44,662 nucleotides of DNA from CAZMXS01 sp964570325 (GTDB lineage Bacteria; Verrucomicrobiota; Kiritimatiellia; CAIQIC01; CAZMXS01). Under the pieces are notes generated by a model. The model saw only the letters and a program-made list of their open reading frames with translations, had not been told where the DNA came from and did no database searches. The stretch lies in NCBI GenBank assembly GCA_964570325.1, contig CAZMXS010000037.1, positions 1 through 44,662 on the forward strand, given 5' to 3'. The position numbers and the translations under genes were made by a program. Of this stretch, positions 1 through 8,006 are shown one piece after another. Position 1 is the first letter of the stretch. Each line of letters begins with the position of its first letter.

Positions 1-1
1 A

Positions 2-85
2 ATTAGTCGAATCCGTCGCCGGCTTGAATCCGATCGGACCCTGAGGAAGGCCATGAAGGGTGTTATCAATTATATGAATGTATAG
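2..85 (+). CDS. 3' tail of an unidentified gene, cut by window edge
   Basis: Frame 2 is open from the window edge and ends at TAG 83-85, giving 27 basic residues ending KGVINYMNV. The fragment is too short to assign. A few bases after its stop is the string TTGACCCC (88-95), and a similar TTTGACCCC string occurs near 7187, just after another mobile-element-associated gene. From memory, GACC(T)GACCCC-like strings often flank REP-associated tyrosine transposases in environmental genomes, so this could be the end of such a gene. That is inference only. It could also be a chance open frame. Confidence 0.25.
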   Translation: MSRIRRRLESDRTLRKAMKGVINYMNV

Positions 86-93
86 ACTTGACC

Positions 94-111
94 CCATATG
101 GCCCATATGGC
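94..111. repeat. two-copy 9-bp direct repeat with CCATATGG palindrome
   Basis: The 8-bp palindrome CCATATGG occurs at 94-101 and again at 103-110, so the 9-bp unit CCATATGGC is tandemly repeated. It lies just after the upstream gene fragment and may mark an element boundary. No function can be assigned. Confidence 0.45.
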
Positions 112-203
112 CCCGAAGATCACAGAATCTGTGCGTCGGAACCGACAGCACATCGGCTCCCCATCGTTTTTTAACCGCTTTGTTTTCGTGCCCGAAATTC
201 CGG

Positions 204-3200
204 TTATGGCCGCGAGACGCCCACCCGGTACAAGCGATGGACCGCATCCACGGAATCGGTCAGGGTCAGAGTTCCATCCGCGGCGCCGGTGACGGGGCCG
301 GCGACCCATGACCAGTGATTGGTGGCCAGTGACCCGTTGGCTTCGAGCGTGTAGATCCGCGAGTTGGTGCAACCGAAGGCGACGGCACACGGGTTGGTTC
401 GGCGCACGCTGATGAGGCGGAAGAACGAGTTGCTATCCGTTGGAATCGTGTCGGCAATCTGCTCCTCCCATGCGAAGAAGGTGTCGCCGTCGGTGTCGTT
501 AGTCTCCCAGAAATCGAATTCGCTCGTCCATCCGTACTGCGCCAGCCACCAGTGCGGCGTCCCACCCGCCGCGAGGTCCGCGGCGAACTCGGCGTGGATC
601 GCGCCGTCGGCGACGACATTCGACCATGTGAACGCCGACACCGCGCCGACGCTCGCGCCGTTTGTGGATACATCGGCGACATGCCAGTAGCCATCGGGCG
701 CGATGACGAAGCTGGTGTCACTGCCGTTGACGACTTCCACCGCGCCGGATGGAGCAATGCCCCCATGTGGTCCGGCACTAGCGTTGATCGTATGCACCCA
801 CTGTCCGGCAAGGGTGTAATATCCGCCGGTTGGGACGGACTGCGCCGCGACCACAAACTGCGGTGGCGCATAGACGCCCGCCACCGGGCTGGCATCCGCA
901 AATACTCCGTCCGCATCGGACAGCAGTTTCAGGCGCATGCCGTCTCCGATGAAATTGGTGATATCGGAACAATCAAAGACAACATCGCCGGCGAGTGTGC
1001 CGAAGCCCTCCACCTGCCATGCCCGATTGAGCCGCCACGCCACGTTCGCGGGCTTGTCGGCTGTGTCGTTGGTCAACGCGCCGCCGTCGTGGCCGAAGAC
1101 GCGGAAATTCCTTCCGTCTGCCACAGCGCTGGACACACGGAGAATAGAAGACTCAAGACTGTTGCTCTGCGCAAGCCACGCGCCACGAATGTTGTTACGG
1201 TTTGTGATCGCAACCGCGCAGGGTAGCGTGCTGTTGGTCCAGCCCGCATTGGCAACCAGTGTGCCGTCATTCCCGCGGCCAGAGGCATCCCAAAACAAAG
1301 TGCCGTCCATCTGATCGCACGCATAATAGGCCACAAGATTGCTTTCCGTTCCTGTCAGTGCCCGGTGCATGGAATCCCGCACTTCATCCTCGGACAACAC
1401 GCGCGACCAGAGCCGGACCTCGTCAATCTGTCCGTTGAAATAGCGGGCAGAGGATAGATAATCCGCGCCGATGGTCAGGGCATCCGCATTAGCCTTGACG
1501 GCCATGGGCGTTCCGCTCAGCTCGCGGCGGATCCCGTTCAGGTAAAGGGTTCGCACGCCGTTGCTGTTCACCGCCGCAACATGGTGCCACTGGCCGGTGG
1601 TCACCAGTCCGTTGGTCGTGGTCATTTCATCGAAGTTGATTCCGTCGTAGGGCGCCGTGGAAGACAGGCGCACCAGGTATCCGTTGGCTCCGGTGCTGTG
1701 ATACTTGCTGACCAGTCCGCCCAGGCGTACGAGGAGGTCCGGCTTGAACCATATTTCGATGGTGTAATTGTTGGTCAGGTCGAGAACCGGGCGGTCTGAA
1801 ACGGATGCATAATCGCCGGATCCGTCCACGGTAAGCGCATGGCCCGGGCCGGGCAACCGCGCAACGATCTGAGACACATTGCCGTATCCCGCGCCGTAGG
1901 CGTTGGTGGCATAAGCGCGGAAATAATAGCGCTGTCCCGGCGTCAAGCCGGTCATCTGTGCCTCAAACACGCCGGTGGTGGTCAATGTCTGCGCCGTCAA
2001 GCCGTCAGAGACGGTCAAGGTGGGACTGGCGTTGGTGCTCCACAGAACTCCCGCGGCACATTGGCTTGAAGCCCCCATTGAACTCAACAGCCCGCCGCTA
2101 AAAGCGGAATCCATGGTGACATTGCTCGCGGGAAGCGTGGAAACGGTCGGCAAGCCATTGCTGGTCAGGAAGGAATATTGCGCGCCATAGCTGACCCCGT
2201 AGTGGTTGCTGGCGTAGGCGCGAACATAATACGTCCTTACCGGCACGAGATTGGTCAGTGTGTCGCTGAATGCGCCGAGGCCGCCTCCATAATCCGTCTT
2301 TCCCAGATAATTGCTTACGGTTGGCGTGCTGTTCGTGTTCCACACCAGGCCCTTGGCCGTGACAGGCGAAAAAGCCGAGGTCGTTACCGTCCCGCCGCAT
2401 TGGGCGCTTTCATACGTGACATTACTGGGCACATAGGTGGTCACACTGGCCAGTCCATTACTGGTCGTGAAGAAGCGGGTGATGCCATAACCGACCCCGT
2501 AGCTGTTGCTGGCATAAGCTTTGACATAATAAGTCTTCGCCGGCGCAAGATTGGTCAGGGTAGCGTTGAATGCGCCAGTCCCGCCGCCCTGATCCGTGAT
2601 GCCAAGGCGATTCGTTACCCAAACGGAACTGTTGGTGTGCCAGACAAATCCTTTCGACAAAACCGGCCCCCCATCTTCCGTCGCCACATCGCCCAAGCAG
2701 TCAGCCGTCTCCGGAGTGATGTTGCTGGGCGCAAAGGTGGTCACGGACAGTCCATTGCTCGTGGCGAAGGATCGAAGATCGCCATAGGCCAGCCCCATGC
2801 TGTTGCTGGCGTAGGCTCGAAGGTAATAAGTCTGCACCGGAGTGAGGTTGGTCAGTGTACCTCCAAATGCGCCCGTACTGCTTCCGTGGTCGGCCCAGCC
2901 AAGACAATCGGCGATGGAGACCGACGCATTTGTGCCCCATACCACACCGCGCCCCGTCACCGCCGATCCGCCTTGGCTGATCACGGCCCCGCCGTAATCA
3001 ACCGTGGTCGCGTGGATGTTGGACGGCGCATAGGTCGCCACCGAAGGCAGGTCGGGCGCCGTGATACTTCTTTCACCAGACCAAGCCCCGCCGGCCAGGG
3101 CGCCATCCACGGCCTGAACGCTCCAGTAATACGTGCGGCCGCGGCTCAAGGCGGTGATCTTTAGGTTGGTTGCCTGATTTACATTTCCCATGGCCGCCAC

Positions 3201-5984
3201 GCGGCGCCAGCCGTTCGTCAGATTCGCCATGGGAGATAGGACGGTTTCTCCAAGCACATTGGTTCCAATGCGGATATTGTAGGTTAATCCCGCGGAAGGG
3301 GTTTCGGAATCGCTTGCACCGGACCAGCGGAATTCCATATCCACTCCGGACGGCGAGGCCGTCCCATTTGTGGCCACAAGTCCAGATGGAGCCACCGGCG
3401 GCGTGTTGGAGACGGATCCCTCATTGCGGAAAATACGCGAGATGGGATCCGCCGCGCCATATCCCGCCACCAGGAAATCCAAGTCGCCGTCGTTGTCATA
3501 GTCGCCCCAGGCCGCACTACAGCTTGAAACGCCCACCAGACCTGCTCCGATTTCAGTAAAGATCCCATTGTCATTGCGGTAAATGCTCGATATTCGGCCT
3601 GTGGCGCTGTTGCCCGCGAGGAGGATATCCAGGTCGCCGTCGTTGTCATAGTCGCCCCAGGCCGCACTACAGCTTGAAACGCCCACCAGACCTGCTCCGA
3701 TTTCAGTAAAGATCCCATTGTCATTGCGGTAAATGCTCGATATTCGGCCTGTGGCGCTGTTGCCCGCGAGGAGGATATCCAGGTCGCCGTCGTTGTCATA
3801 GTCGCCCCAGGCCACACTGCAGAACGCGACCCCCGGCAGGCCGGCATTGGCATTGGTGAAAGAGCCCGCGTTGTTGCGATAGAGGTGCGTGATGCTACCC
3901 GTGCTGGTTTCGCCCGCGAGCAGGACATCGAGGTCGCCGTCGTTGTCGTAGTCGCCCCAGGCCGTGCTACAAGCCATGACTCCCGTCAGGGGCGCGCCGA
4001 TATTGGAAAAGGAGCCCGCATTGTTTCGATAGATGCGGGCGAGTCGGCTGTCCAGCGAAATGCTGTAGCCCGCGAGCAAAACATCGAGGTCGCCATCGTT
4101 GTCGTAATCGCCCCACGCCAGACTGCACTCCAGAACTCCCGGAAGCCCCGAATAGACGTAGGCGAAGCTTTCGGCCGTGTTTCGATAAAGGCCGGCGTAG
4201 GAAACGTCGCCCGTGCGCAGGCCCGCCAGCAGGAAATCCAAATCGCCGTCGCTGTCGTAGTCGCCCCACGCCACGCTGGACTGTTCAACGGCCTGCAGAA
4301 GGACATTGGTTTGCTCCACGAATGGCGACGGCCATTGGTAGCAACCCATATCCACGCTGTTCATGACAATGCGCGGCCCCCCATCCAGATCGAAGTCGCC
4401 GCGCGCTGAACCGGCCAGCCCCGCGAACCGGCAGGGCGAGGCGCTTTGGAGATGATAGTTGGTTCCCGCACTCACAAACAGGGGGTTATTGGTGATGTTG
4501 CCGGTCCCCCCTGGATTGGTAGCCAGACAACTGTAGGCGTACGTGCCGCCCGAAATATTCGCGTTGGACGGCGCGGTATTGAAATAAACGATGCAATTCC
4601 GGCTGGTGCCCGAGCCGTATACGCCGATGCCGCCGGCCTCCTTGCCGGCGTTGTTCCCGCTGACCGTGCAGTTGCGCGCCTGCCCGCCGTTGCTGAAACG
4701 TAACCCCCCGCTGTTCGTGGCCGCATAGTTATTGATGACCAGGCTGTTTCGCAACTCACCCCCCTGATAGAAAAAAACGCCGCCGCCGTTGTCACTGCTT
4801 CGATTGCCCTTGATCACACAGCGGTCCGCCAGTCCCCCCTGATGAAAACGAAGTCCGCCGCCGTTGTCTGCGGCTGAATTGCCCGTCAAAACGCAGTTGC
4901 TCAGTATCCCGCCTTGATCGAGATAAGCCCCGCCGCCGTCATCGTCCGCCGAGCCGCCGGATATCCGGGCAAAGCCGTTGGTAACCGTGAAACCATTGAG
5001 GATCGCGCCCGCCGCCAGATAGACGCCGCGTATCGGCTGTTCTTCATCCAGCAGAGACGCGCTTCGCGTAGCATTCCCATATAATACGCCGTGAAACGCA
5101 TTCGAGGAAATATCATACGCCTGGGTCGCGCTCTGTGCCTCCTGAAACGGCCAGCAGGCAATCAAGCTCGTTTCGGAGCCCGAAAGTGGAGAGTACATGT
5201 TTGCCTGAATTTCCGTTTTGGACCGGGCCTGTCCCCAGATGCGCACCTCGTCAATCATCCCGTCGAAATAGCGCGGTGTCGCGAGAAAGTCACAGCCGAT
5301 GAGGACGGGGTCGCTGTTCGACGCAAGGCCCAGAGGTGTGCCCGCCAGCGGTTGTTCCGTGCCGTTGATGAAAACGCGGTTGGTCCCGCCGTTGCGGACG
5401 GCCGCGACGTGAGTCCAGGTTCCGGCGGAAAGCACGCCGTTGGTCGTGTACTGTTCGTTGAACTCGATTCCGGTATAGGGCGACGTTCCGTTGAGCCGCA
5501 GTACCCATCCATTGGCTCCGCCGCTCTGGTACTTGCTCACAATTCCTTTGTGATTTCCAAAGGTATCCGGCTTGATCCATGCCTCGACGGTAAAGTCGCC
5601 CGTTAAATCAAGGGCGCTCCGGTCCTCGATCCGCACATAATCTCCGGTGCCGTCGAGACTGATGCACCGGCCCGGCGCCAGTCCGTTTGAAGAACCGCTG
5701 ATAATGGTATTTCCCGGACCGTTTACGCTGAGGATCGTCACGGCGCCGGTCACACAGAGCCGGCTGAAAAGGCCCTGTCCTGGCGCAACCCTTCCGCCCG
5801 CGTTGTACAGGCCGTTGGTCACGAGAACCGTGTCGCCGCTCGCCGCGACATCCACCGCGCCCTGAATTGTGTGAAACGCGTTGGTCCAATCGGTGCCCGG
5901 CCCGTCCGCCGGGCTGTTGGTCCAGACGTAGAACGTTGCCGCCCGTGCCGAGGTGGTCGCCAACCACAAGCCCAGCTTGACCAT
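204..5984 (-). CDS. Giant secreted LamG / beta-helix / FG-GAP repeat protein
   Basis: About 1926 residues, read from ATG 5984 (MVKLGLWLATTSARA), which gives an immediate signal peptide. The frame stays open to 6050, but that extension would put the palindrome-coded peptide FPMIGK in front of the signal sequence. Approximate order: parallel beta-helix start (16-105), LamG/concanavalin-like domain (108-275), beta-helix with GGG turns (325-475), six FG-GAP/VCBS repeats with AWGDYDNDGDLD calcium-binding loops (565-850), a fibronectin-III-like domain (860-975), four repeats each carrying an APSN/PASN motif and ending RAYASN(x)YG or similar (980-1375), a second LamG domain (1380-1555), and a C-terminal part resembling other PVC surface proteins. 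Likely exported and adhesive or glycan-binding. I see no enzymatic motif and no recognisable C-terminal anchor (no PEP-CTERM or LPXTG). The substrate is unknown. Confidence 0.85.
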   Translation of the reverse strand: MVKLGLWLATTSARAATFYVWTNSPADGPGTDWTNAFHTIQGAVDVAASGDTVLVTNGLYNAGGRVAPGQGLFSRLCVTGAVTILSVNGPGNTIISGSSNGLAPGRCISLDGTGDYVRIEDRSALDLTGDFTVEAWIKPDTFGNHKGIVSKYQSGGANGWVLRLNGTSPYTGIEFNEQYTTNGVLSAGTWTHVAAVRNGGTNRVFINGTEQPLAGTPLGLASNSDPVLIGCDFLATPRYFDGMIDEVRIWGQARSKTEIQANMYSPLSGSETSLIACWPFQEAQSATQAYDISSNAFHGVLYGNATRSASLLDEEQPIRGVYLAAGAILNGFTVTNGFARISGGSADDDGGGAYLDQGGILSNCVLTGNSAADNGGGLRFHQGGLADRCVIKGNRSSDNGGGVFFYQGGELRNSLVINNYAATNSGGLRFSNGGQARNCTVSGNNAGKEAGGIGVYGSGTSRNCIVYFNTAPSNANISGGTYAYSCLATNPGGTGNITNNPLFVSAGTNYHLQSASPCRFAGLAGSARGDFDLDGGPRIVMNSVDMGCYQWPSPFVEQTNVLLQAVEQSSVAWGDYDSDGDLDFLLAGLRTGDVSYAGLYRNTAESFAYVYSGLPGVLECSLAWGDYDNDGDLDVLLAGYSISLDSRLARIYRNNAGSFSNIGAPLTGVMACSTAWGDYDNDGDLDVLLAGETSTGSITHLYRNNAGSFTNANAGLPGVAFCSVAWGDYDNDGDLDILLAGNSATGRISSIYRNDNGIFTEIGAGLVGVSSCSAAWGDYDNDGDLDILLAGNSATGRISSIYRNDNGIFTEIGAGLVGVSSCSAAWGDYDNDGDLDFLVAGYGAADPISRIFRNEGSVSNTPPVAPSGLVATNGTASPSGVDMEFRWSGASDSETPSAGLTYNIRIGTNVLGETVLSPMANLTNGWRRVAAMGNVNQATNLKITALSRGRTYYWSVQAVDGALAGGAWSGERSITAPDLPSVATYAPSNIHATTVDYGGAVISQGGSAVTGRGVVWGTNASVSIADCLGWADHGSSTGAFGGTLTNLTPVQTYYLRAYASNSMGLAYGDLRSFATSNGLSVTTFAPSNITPETADCLGDVATEDGGPVLSKGFVWHTNSSVWVTNRLGITDQGGGTGAFNATLTNLAPAKTYYVKAYASNSYGVGYGITRFFTTSNGLASVTTYVPSNVTYESAQCGGTVTTSAFSPVTAKGLVWNTNSTPTVSNYLGKTDYGGGLGAFSDTLTNLVPVRTYYVRAYASNHYGVSYGAQYSFLTSNGLPTVSTLPASNVTMDSAFSGGLLSSMGASSQCAAGVLWSTNASPTLTVSDGLTAQTLTTTGVFEAQMTGLTPGQRYYFRAYATNAYGAGYGNVSQIVARLPGPGHALTVDGSGDYASVSDRPVLDLTNNYTIEIWFKPDLLVRLGGLVSKYHSTGANGYLVRLSSTAPYDGINFDEMTTTNGLVTTGQWHHVAAVNSNGVRTLYLNGIRRELSGTPMAVKANADALTIGADYLSSARYFNGQIDEVRLWSRVLSEDEVRDSMHRALTGTESNLVAYYACDQMDGTLFWDASGRGNDGTLVANAGWTNSTLPCAVAITNRNNIRGAWLAQSNSLESSILRVSSAVADGRNFRVFGHDGGALTNDTADKPANVAWRLNRAWQVEGFGTLAGDVVFDCSDITNFIGDGMRLKLLSDADGVFADASPVAGVYAPPQFVVAAQSVPTGGYYTLAGQWVHTINASAGPHGGIAPSGAVEVVNGSDTSFVIAPDGYWHVADVSTNGASVGAVSAFTWSNVVADGAIHAEFAADLAAGGTPHWWLAQYGWTSEFDFWETNDTDGDTFFAWEEQIADTIPTDSNSFFRLISVRRTNPCAVAFGCTNSRIYTLEANGSLATNHWSWVAGPVTGAADGTLTLTDSVDAVHRLYRVGVSRP
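3483..3782 (-). repeat. Exact tandem duplication, two 150-bp units, inside FG-GAP repeats
   Basis: Bases 3483-3632 and 3633-3782 are identical by eye. The unit is 150 bp, or 50 codons, and covers one complete FG-GAP repeat (AWGDYDNDGDLDILLAG plus linker). Neighbouring repeats differ at many positions, and the next one diverges within about 25 bases. A unit kept identical at every codon position implies a recent in-frame duplication or gene conversion, expanding the repeat array from five to six. Confidence 0.95.
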
Positions 5985-5986
5985 GG

Positions 5987-6013
5987 CGATTTTTCCAATC
6001 ATTGGAAAAATCG
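5987..6013. repeat. Palindromic element copy 1 (13-bp arms, 1-nt centre)
   Basis: Perfect inverted repeat with arms CGATTTTTCCAAT and ATTGGAAAAATCG around a single C. It lies just upstream of the likely start codon (5984) of the giant surface protein, or inside its N-terminal codons (IFPMIGKI) if the longer frame is used. It belongs to the TTTTCCAATNATTGGAAAA family seen again at 20.8, 35.6 and 41.9 kb. As RNA it would fold into a strong hairpin directly in front of the start codon, so it could affect translation. Confidence 0.9.
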
Positions 6014-6020
6014 TTTTCTT

Positions 6021-6040
6021 TTTTCCCAGACATTGGAAAG
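6021..6040. repeat. Palindromic element copy 2 (degenerate)
   Basis: On the minus strand this reads CTTTCCAATGTCTGGGAAAA. The left half matches the family consensus and the right half is eroded. It sits 8 bp from copy 1, giving a paired arrangement like those at 35.6 and 41.9 kb. It codes FQCLGK in the extended frame of the surface-protein gene. Confidence 0.65.
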
Positions 6041-6066
6041 TCTTTGTCATTGCGAATTACCTTCCG

Positions 6067-6273
6067 TTAGACGATGCGGTGCCGGTCCACTCCCTGTCGC
6101 GAGAGTCGTTTGATCGTGTCAAATAACAGGAAGGTCTTGCCCGATCTGCGCGGCCCGGACAGCCCGATCACTTTTCCGGTATCTACGGGGAGCGCCAGTT
6201 TGCGAGGGCGAGCGTCCGGAAGGCCGGCTTCAATGAACTGTCGCACTACATATTTAAGATCGTCACCATTCAC
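6067..6273 (-). pseudogene. Truncated AAA_14-type ATPase fragment
   Basis: 68 codons from GTG 6273. The Walker A loop GPRRSGKT sits in the context LSGPRRSGKTFLLFDTIKRL, which matches the N-terminus of AAA_14/DUF4143-type ATPases, usually about 380 residues long. The frame stops (TAA 6067-6069) right after RHRIV, where family members normally continue into the next strand, and nothing downstream continues the domain because the giant-protein gene starts there. Walker B, sensor and C-terminal domains are all missing, so this is a 5' remnant left by deletion. The family is often found in accessory regions, which fits the adjacent IS remnant. Confidence 0.7.
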
Positions 6274-6329
6274 AGCGACATTTATGATTTATCTCTATAC
6301 AGAAAGAAAATAACGAATCACAAGAAACT

Positions 6330-6785
6330 TCATGGCAAATGACATTTGGCATCTTCGTGTTTTCGCTCTTTCCAGGATCGTGGGCTGATGTTTAGGCCGG
6401 CGGGCTTGGCGTTTGGATCGCGCGACCCGCCGCGCCTGAAGGCCAGGAGTTCCTTGTGCGCCATCGTCGGGGTCCGACAACGCAGTTCCTCCATCCCCAT
6501 CGTGGTTTGCAGGTCGCGGAAGCACAGTTCCATCTGCCAGTGGCGATAATCAAGTTGGGCAATGCGTTCGGCCGGGTAGGCCACCGGGTCGAGGAGGGGG
6601 GTGGAAATCCATAATTCCTAGGCCCGGAATCCCTTCTGTTGGAACCAGATATGGAGGATACGCACCGTGATGGTTTCCGGCACGTTGTTCCATTCTACCG
6701 GCGTGAGATAAATGGGGCCCTTGGGCGGTTTGCGGACCCAGAACCGCCGCCGGCTTCCGACGCCAGACCGGGAAGCAAGGAGGGT
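6330..6785 (-). pseudogene. IS4-family transposase remnant with in-frame stop
   Basis: The reverse strand carries the C-terminal third of an IS4-type DDE transposase: WNNVPETITVRILHIW and WFQQKGFRA, then a TAG stop (6620-6618), then in the same frame TPLLDPVAYPAERIAQLDYR, HWQMELCFRDLQTTMGMEEL and LRCRTPTMAHKELLAF, ending at TGA 6332-6330. Family members normally read WQ(I/V)EL..R..KTTMGMD..RC(K)(S/T)P. The Y-R-E part of the C-terminal signature is visible, but the expected lysine is glutamine. The N-terminal and central catalytic domains are absent. The internal stop and truncation make it a dead copy. Confidence 0.8.
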
Positions 6786-6791
6786 TCATAG

Positions 6792-6809
6792 GGCGGTATA
6801 CATACCGCC
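6792..6809. promoter_or_regulatory. Perfect 8-bp inverted repeat GGCGGTAT-AC-ATACCGCC
   Basis: A perfect palindrome lies in the gap between the IS4 remnant and the start of the next gene, 30 bp upstream of that ATG. A further GGTAT half-site follows at 6819-6823. It could be an operator for the downstream gene or part of an IS terminus. There is no direct evidence for either. Confidence 0.45.
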
Positions 6810-6838
6810 TTATTGACCGGTATGCTACTCTTTTCCAT

Positions 6839-7174
6839 ATGAAACCGAAGCTCACGAAACTGCGCGCCGAGTATGCCGCGCTGCAAAGGCAACTGGCCGC
6901 CACCGGCTGGATCAGTCACGGCTACGTGCAGGATCGCGGTCCGGGCGCGGGCGGACCTTGTTATCAGTGGACCCGCAAGGAAAAGAAGAAGACTGTTTCG
7001 GTCGCTCTGTCCAAGGAACAGTACGCGGCGATGAAAGCCGCCATCGCGAACTGGCATCAGATCCAGCAAATCCTGGAGCGAATGGAACAGATATCGCGGT
7101 TGGTGATCTTTCGGACCCTACCCGATACGCGTCGCCGCAAGCCATTGACGGATCGAGTATTAGGCCTTAACTAA
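6839..7174 (+). CDS. DUF6788-like IS-associated small protein
   Basis: 111 residues from ATG 6839. The N-terminus is a basic helical segment (KLTKLRAEYAALQRQLAATG), followed by GWISHGYVQDRGPG, then GGPCYQWTRKEKKKTVSVAL with LSKEQYAAMKAAIAN, and a helical C-terminus ending RRKPLTDRVLGLN. The Y-x-W-T/K then K-T-V-x-V-A-L-S pattern is what I recall of DUF6788 proteins, small basic proteins often encoded next to transposases. It directly follows an IS4 remnant on the opposite strand. Its biochemical role is unknown; nucleic-acid binding is plausible from its charge. The frame is intact although the neighbouring transposase is decayed. The family assignment is from memory and was not searched. Confidence 0.6.
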   Translation: MKPKLTKLRAEYAALQRQLAATGWISHGYVQDRGPGAGGPCYQWTRKEKKKTVSVALSKEQYAAMKAAIANWHQIQQILERMEQISRLVIFRTLPDTRRRKPLTDRVLGLN

Positions 7175-7260
7175 GCGCCATTCCGGTTTGACCCCGCTCC
7201 CGTCTAATACTCCATTCTTCCTCGTTTTCATCACAACCTCGCTTTCTGAAGACAGCATGC

Positions 7261-7289
7261 TTGACCTGTAACCGTTATGAACATATATT
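7261..7289 (+). promoter_or_regulatory. Probable sigma-70 promoter of the vapBC-type operon
   Basis: TTGACC (7261-7266), a 17-bp spacer, then TATATT (7284-7289): near-consensus -35 and -10 hexamers with ideal spacing, 31 bp upstream of the antitoxin ATG. The -10 hexamer lies inside the inverted repeat at 7271-7303, so a protein bound there would block the promoter. Confidence 0.7.
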
Positions 7290-7303
7290 ATATTCATAAT
7301 GGT
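7271..7303. promoter_or_regulatory. Inverted-repeat operator for toxin-antitoxin autoregulation
   Basis: Arms ACCGTTATGAA (7271-7281) and TTCATAATGGT (7293-7303) are inverted repeats with one mismatch around an AT-rich centre. In FitAB/VapBC systems the ribbon-helix-helix antitoxin binds such repeats over its own promoter. The position here, straddling the -10 box, fits that model. Confidence 0.65.
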
Positions 7304-7320
7304 TGTAAGGAGTTTGGGCC

Positions 7321-7614
7321 ATGAGTTCCCTGACGGTTCGTGACATACCCGAAGACGTCCTCGAAACGCTGCGCGCGCTTTCGTCCAGGGAGCGCCGGAG
7401 CCTGAACAGCGAGATCCTGGTCGTGCTGGAAGAGGGCGTCCGATCGCATCTGGCCGGGAGACCTGCCGCCCCCGGGTTTGAACGCGTTCCCCGGGACATC
7501 CAACTGGCCCTGTGGAAGGAACTGGCGGGCACGTGGGAGGACGAACGCGATACGGCGGAGATCGTCGCCGACATCCGTCGCGCCCGCTCCATGGGCCGGA
7601 AGGTGTCGCTGTGA
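7321..7614 (+). CDS. FitA/VapB-like ribbon-helix-helix antitoxin
   Basis: 97 residues. The N-terminus SSLTVRDIPEDVLETLRAL followed by ERRSLNSEILVVLEEGV is the Arc/FitA-type ribbon-helix-helix DNA-binding domain (beta strand TVRDIP; helix-turn-helix with SLNSEI). The C-terminal part (WKELAGTWEDERDTAEIVAD and following) is where FitA-type antitoxins wrap and block the PIN toxin. AAGGAG at 7307-7312 is a good ribosome binding site 8 bp before ATG. The stop overlaps the toxin start (GTGA), indicating translational coupling. It probably represses its own promoter through the inverted repeat upstream. Confidence 0.9.
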   Translation: MSSLTVRDIPEDVLETLRALSSRERRSLNSEILVVLEEGVRSHLAGRPAAPGFERVPRDIQLALWKELAGTWEDERDTAEIVADIRRARSMGRKVSL

Positions 7615-8006
7615 TCCTCCTCGACACCGACATCGTGATCGAACTCCTGCGGGGCAATCGCCGCATCCTGGAACGGCGCGAGCGCGAGGCCGACGACGTC
7701 GCCATCACCTTCATGACCGCGGGCGAGCTGTTCTACGGCGCGGCGCGCTCCTCGAAGCCCGACGCCAACCGCGAGCGGGTCGAACGGTTCCTGCTGACCG
7801 TCGGCTGCGTCGAGACCGACCGCGAGATCATGCGCCGGTTCGGCGAGGAAAAGGCCCGGCTCGAAGCGCAGGGCCATCGCCTGCCCGACGCCGACATCCT
7901 CATCGCCGCCGCCGCCCTCCGGCACAACGCCCGCCTTGTCAGCGGCAACCTCAAACACTTCCGCCGCTTCCCCGGGTTGCCCGCGGAGAACTGGAAGAAG
8001 GAGTGA
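7611..8006 (+). CDS. vapC: VapC/FitB-like PIN-domain toxin ribonuclease
   Basis: 131 residues from GTG 7611, chosen because it overlaps the antitoxin stop by 4 bp and gives the canonical PIN start VILLDTDIVIELL. The PIN acidic residues are visible: Asp in LLDTD, Glu in TAGELFYGA, Asp in LPDADILIAA. The end (VSGNLKHFRRFPGL) matches the family. PIN toxins are Mg-dependent RNases that cut tRNA or rRNA until neutralised by their antitoxin. All key residues and both genes are intact, so the module appears functional. It sits next to IS debris, a common setting for mobile toxin-antitoxin loci. Confidence 0.92.
   Translation: MILLDTDIVIELLRGNRRILERREREADDVAITFMTAGELFYGAARSSKPDANRERVERFLLTVGCVETDREIMRRFGEEKARLEAQGHRLPDADILIAAAALRHNARLVSGNLKHFRRFPGLPAENWKKE

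Noticed and set aside
3255..3272. CATTGG-TT-CCAATG palindrome in the surface-protein gene
   Set aside because: It shares CCAAT/ATTGG letters but has the halves reversed and lacks the TTTTCC...GGAAAA arms, so it is not a member of the palindrome family.
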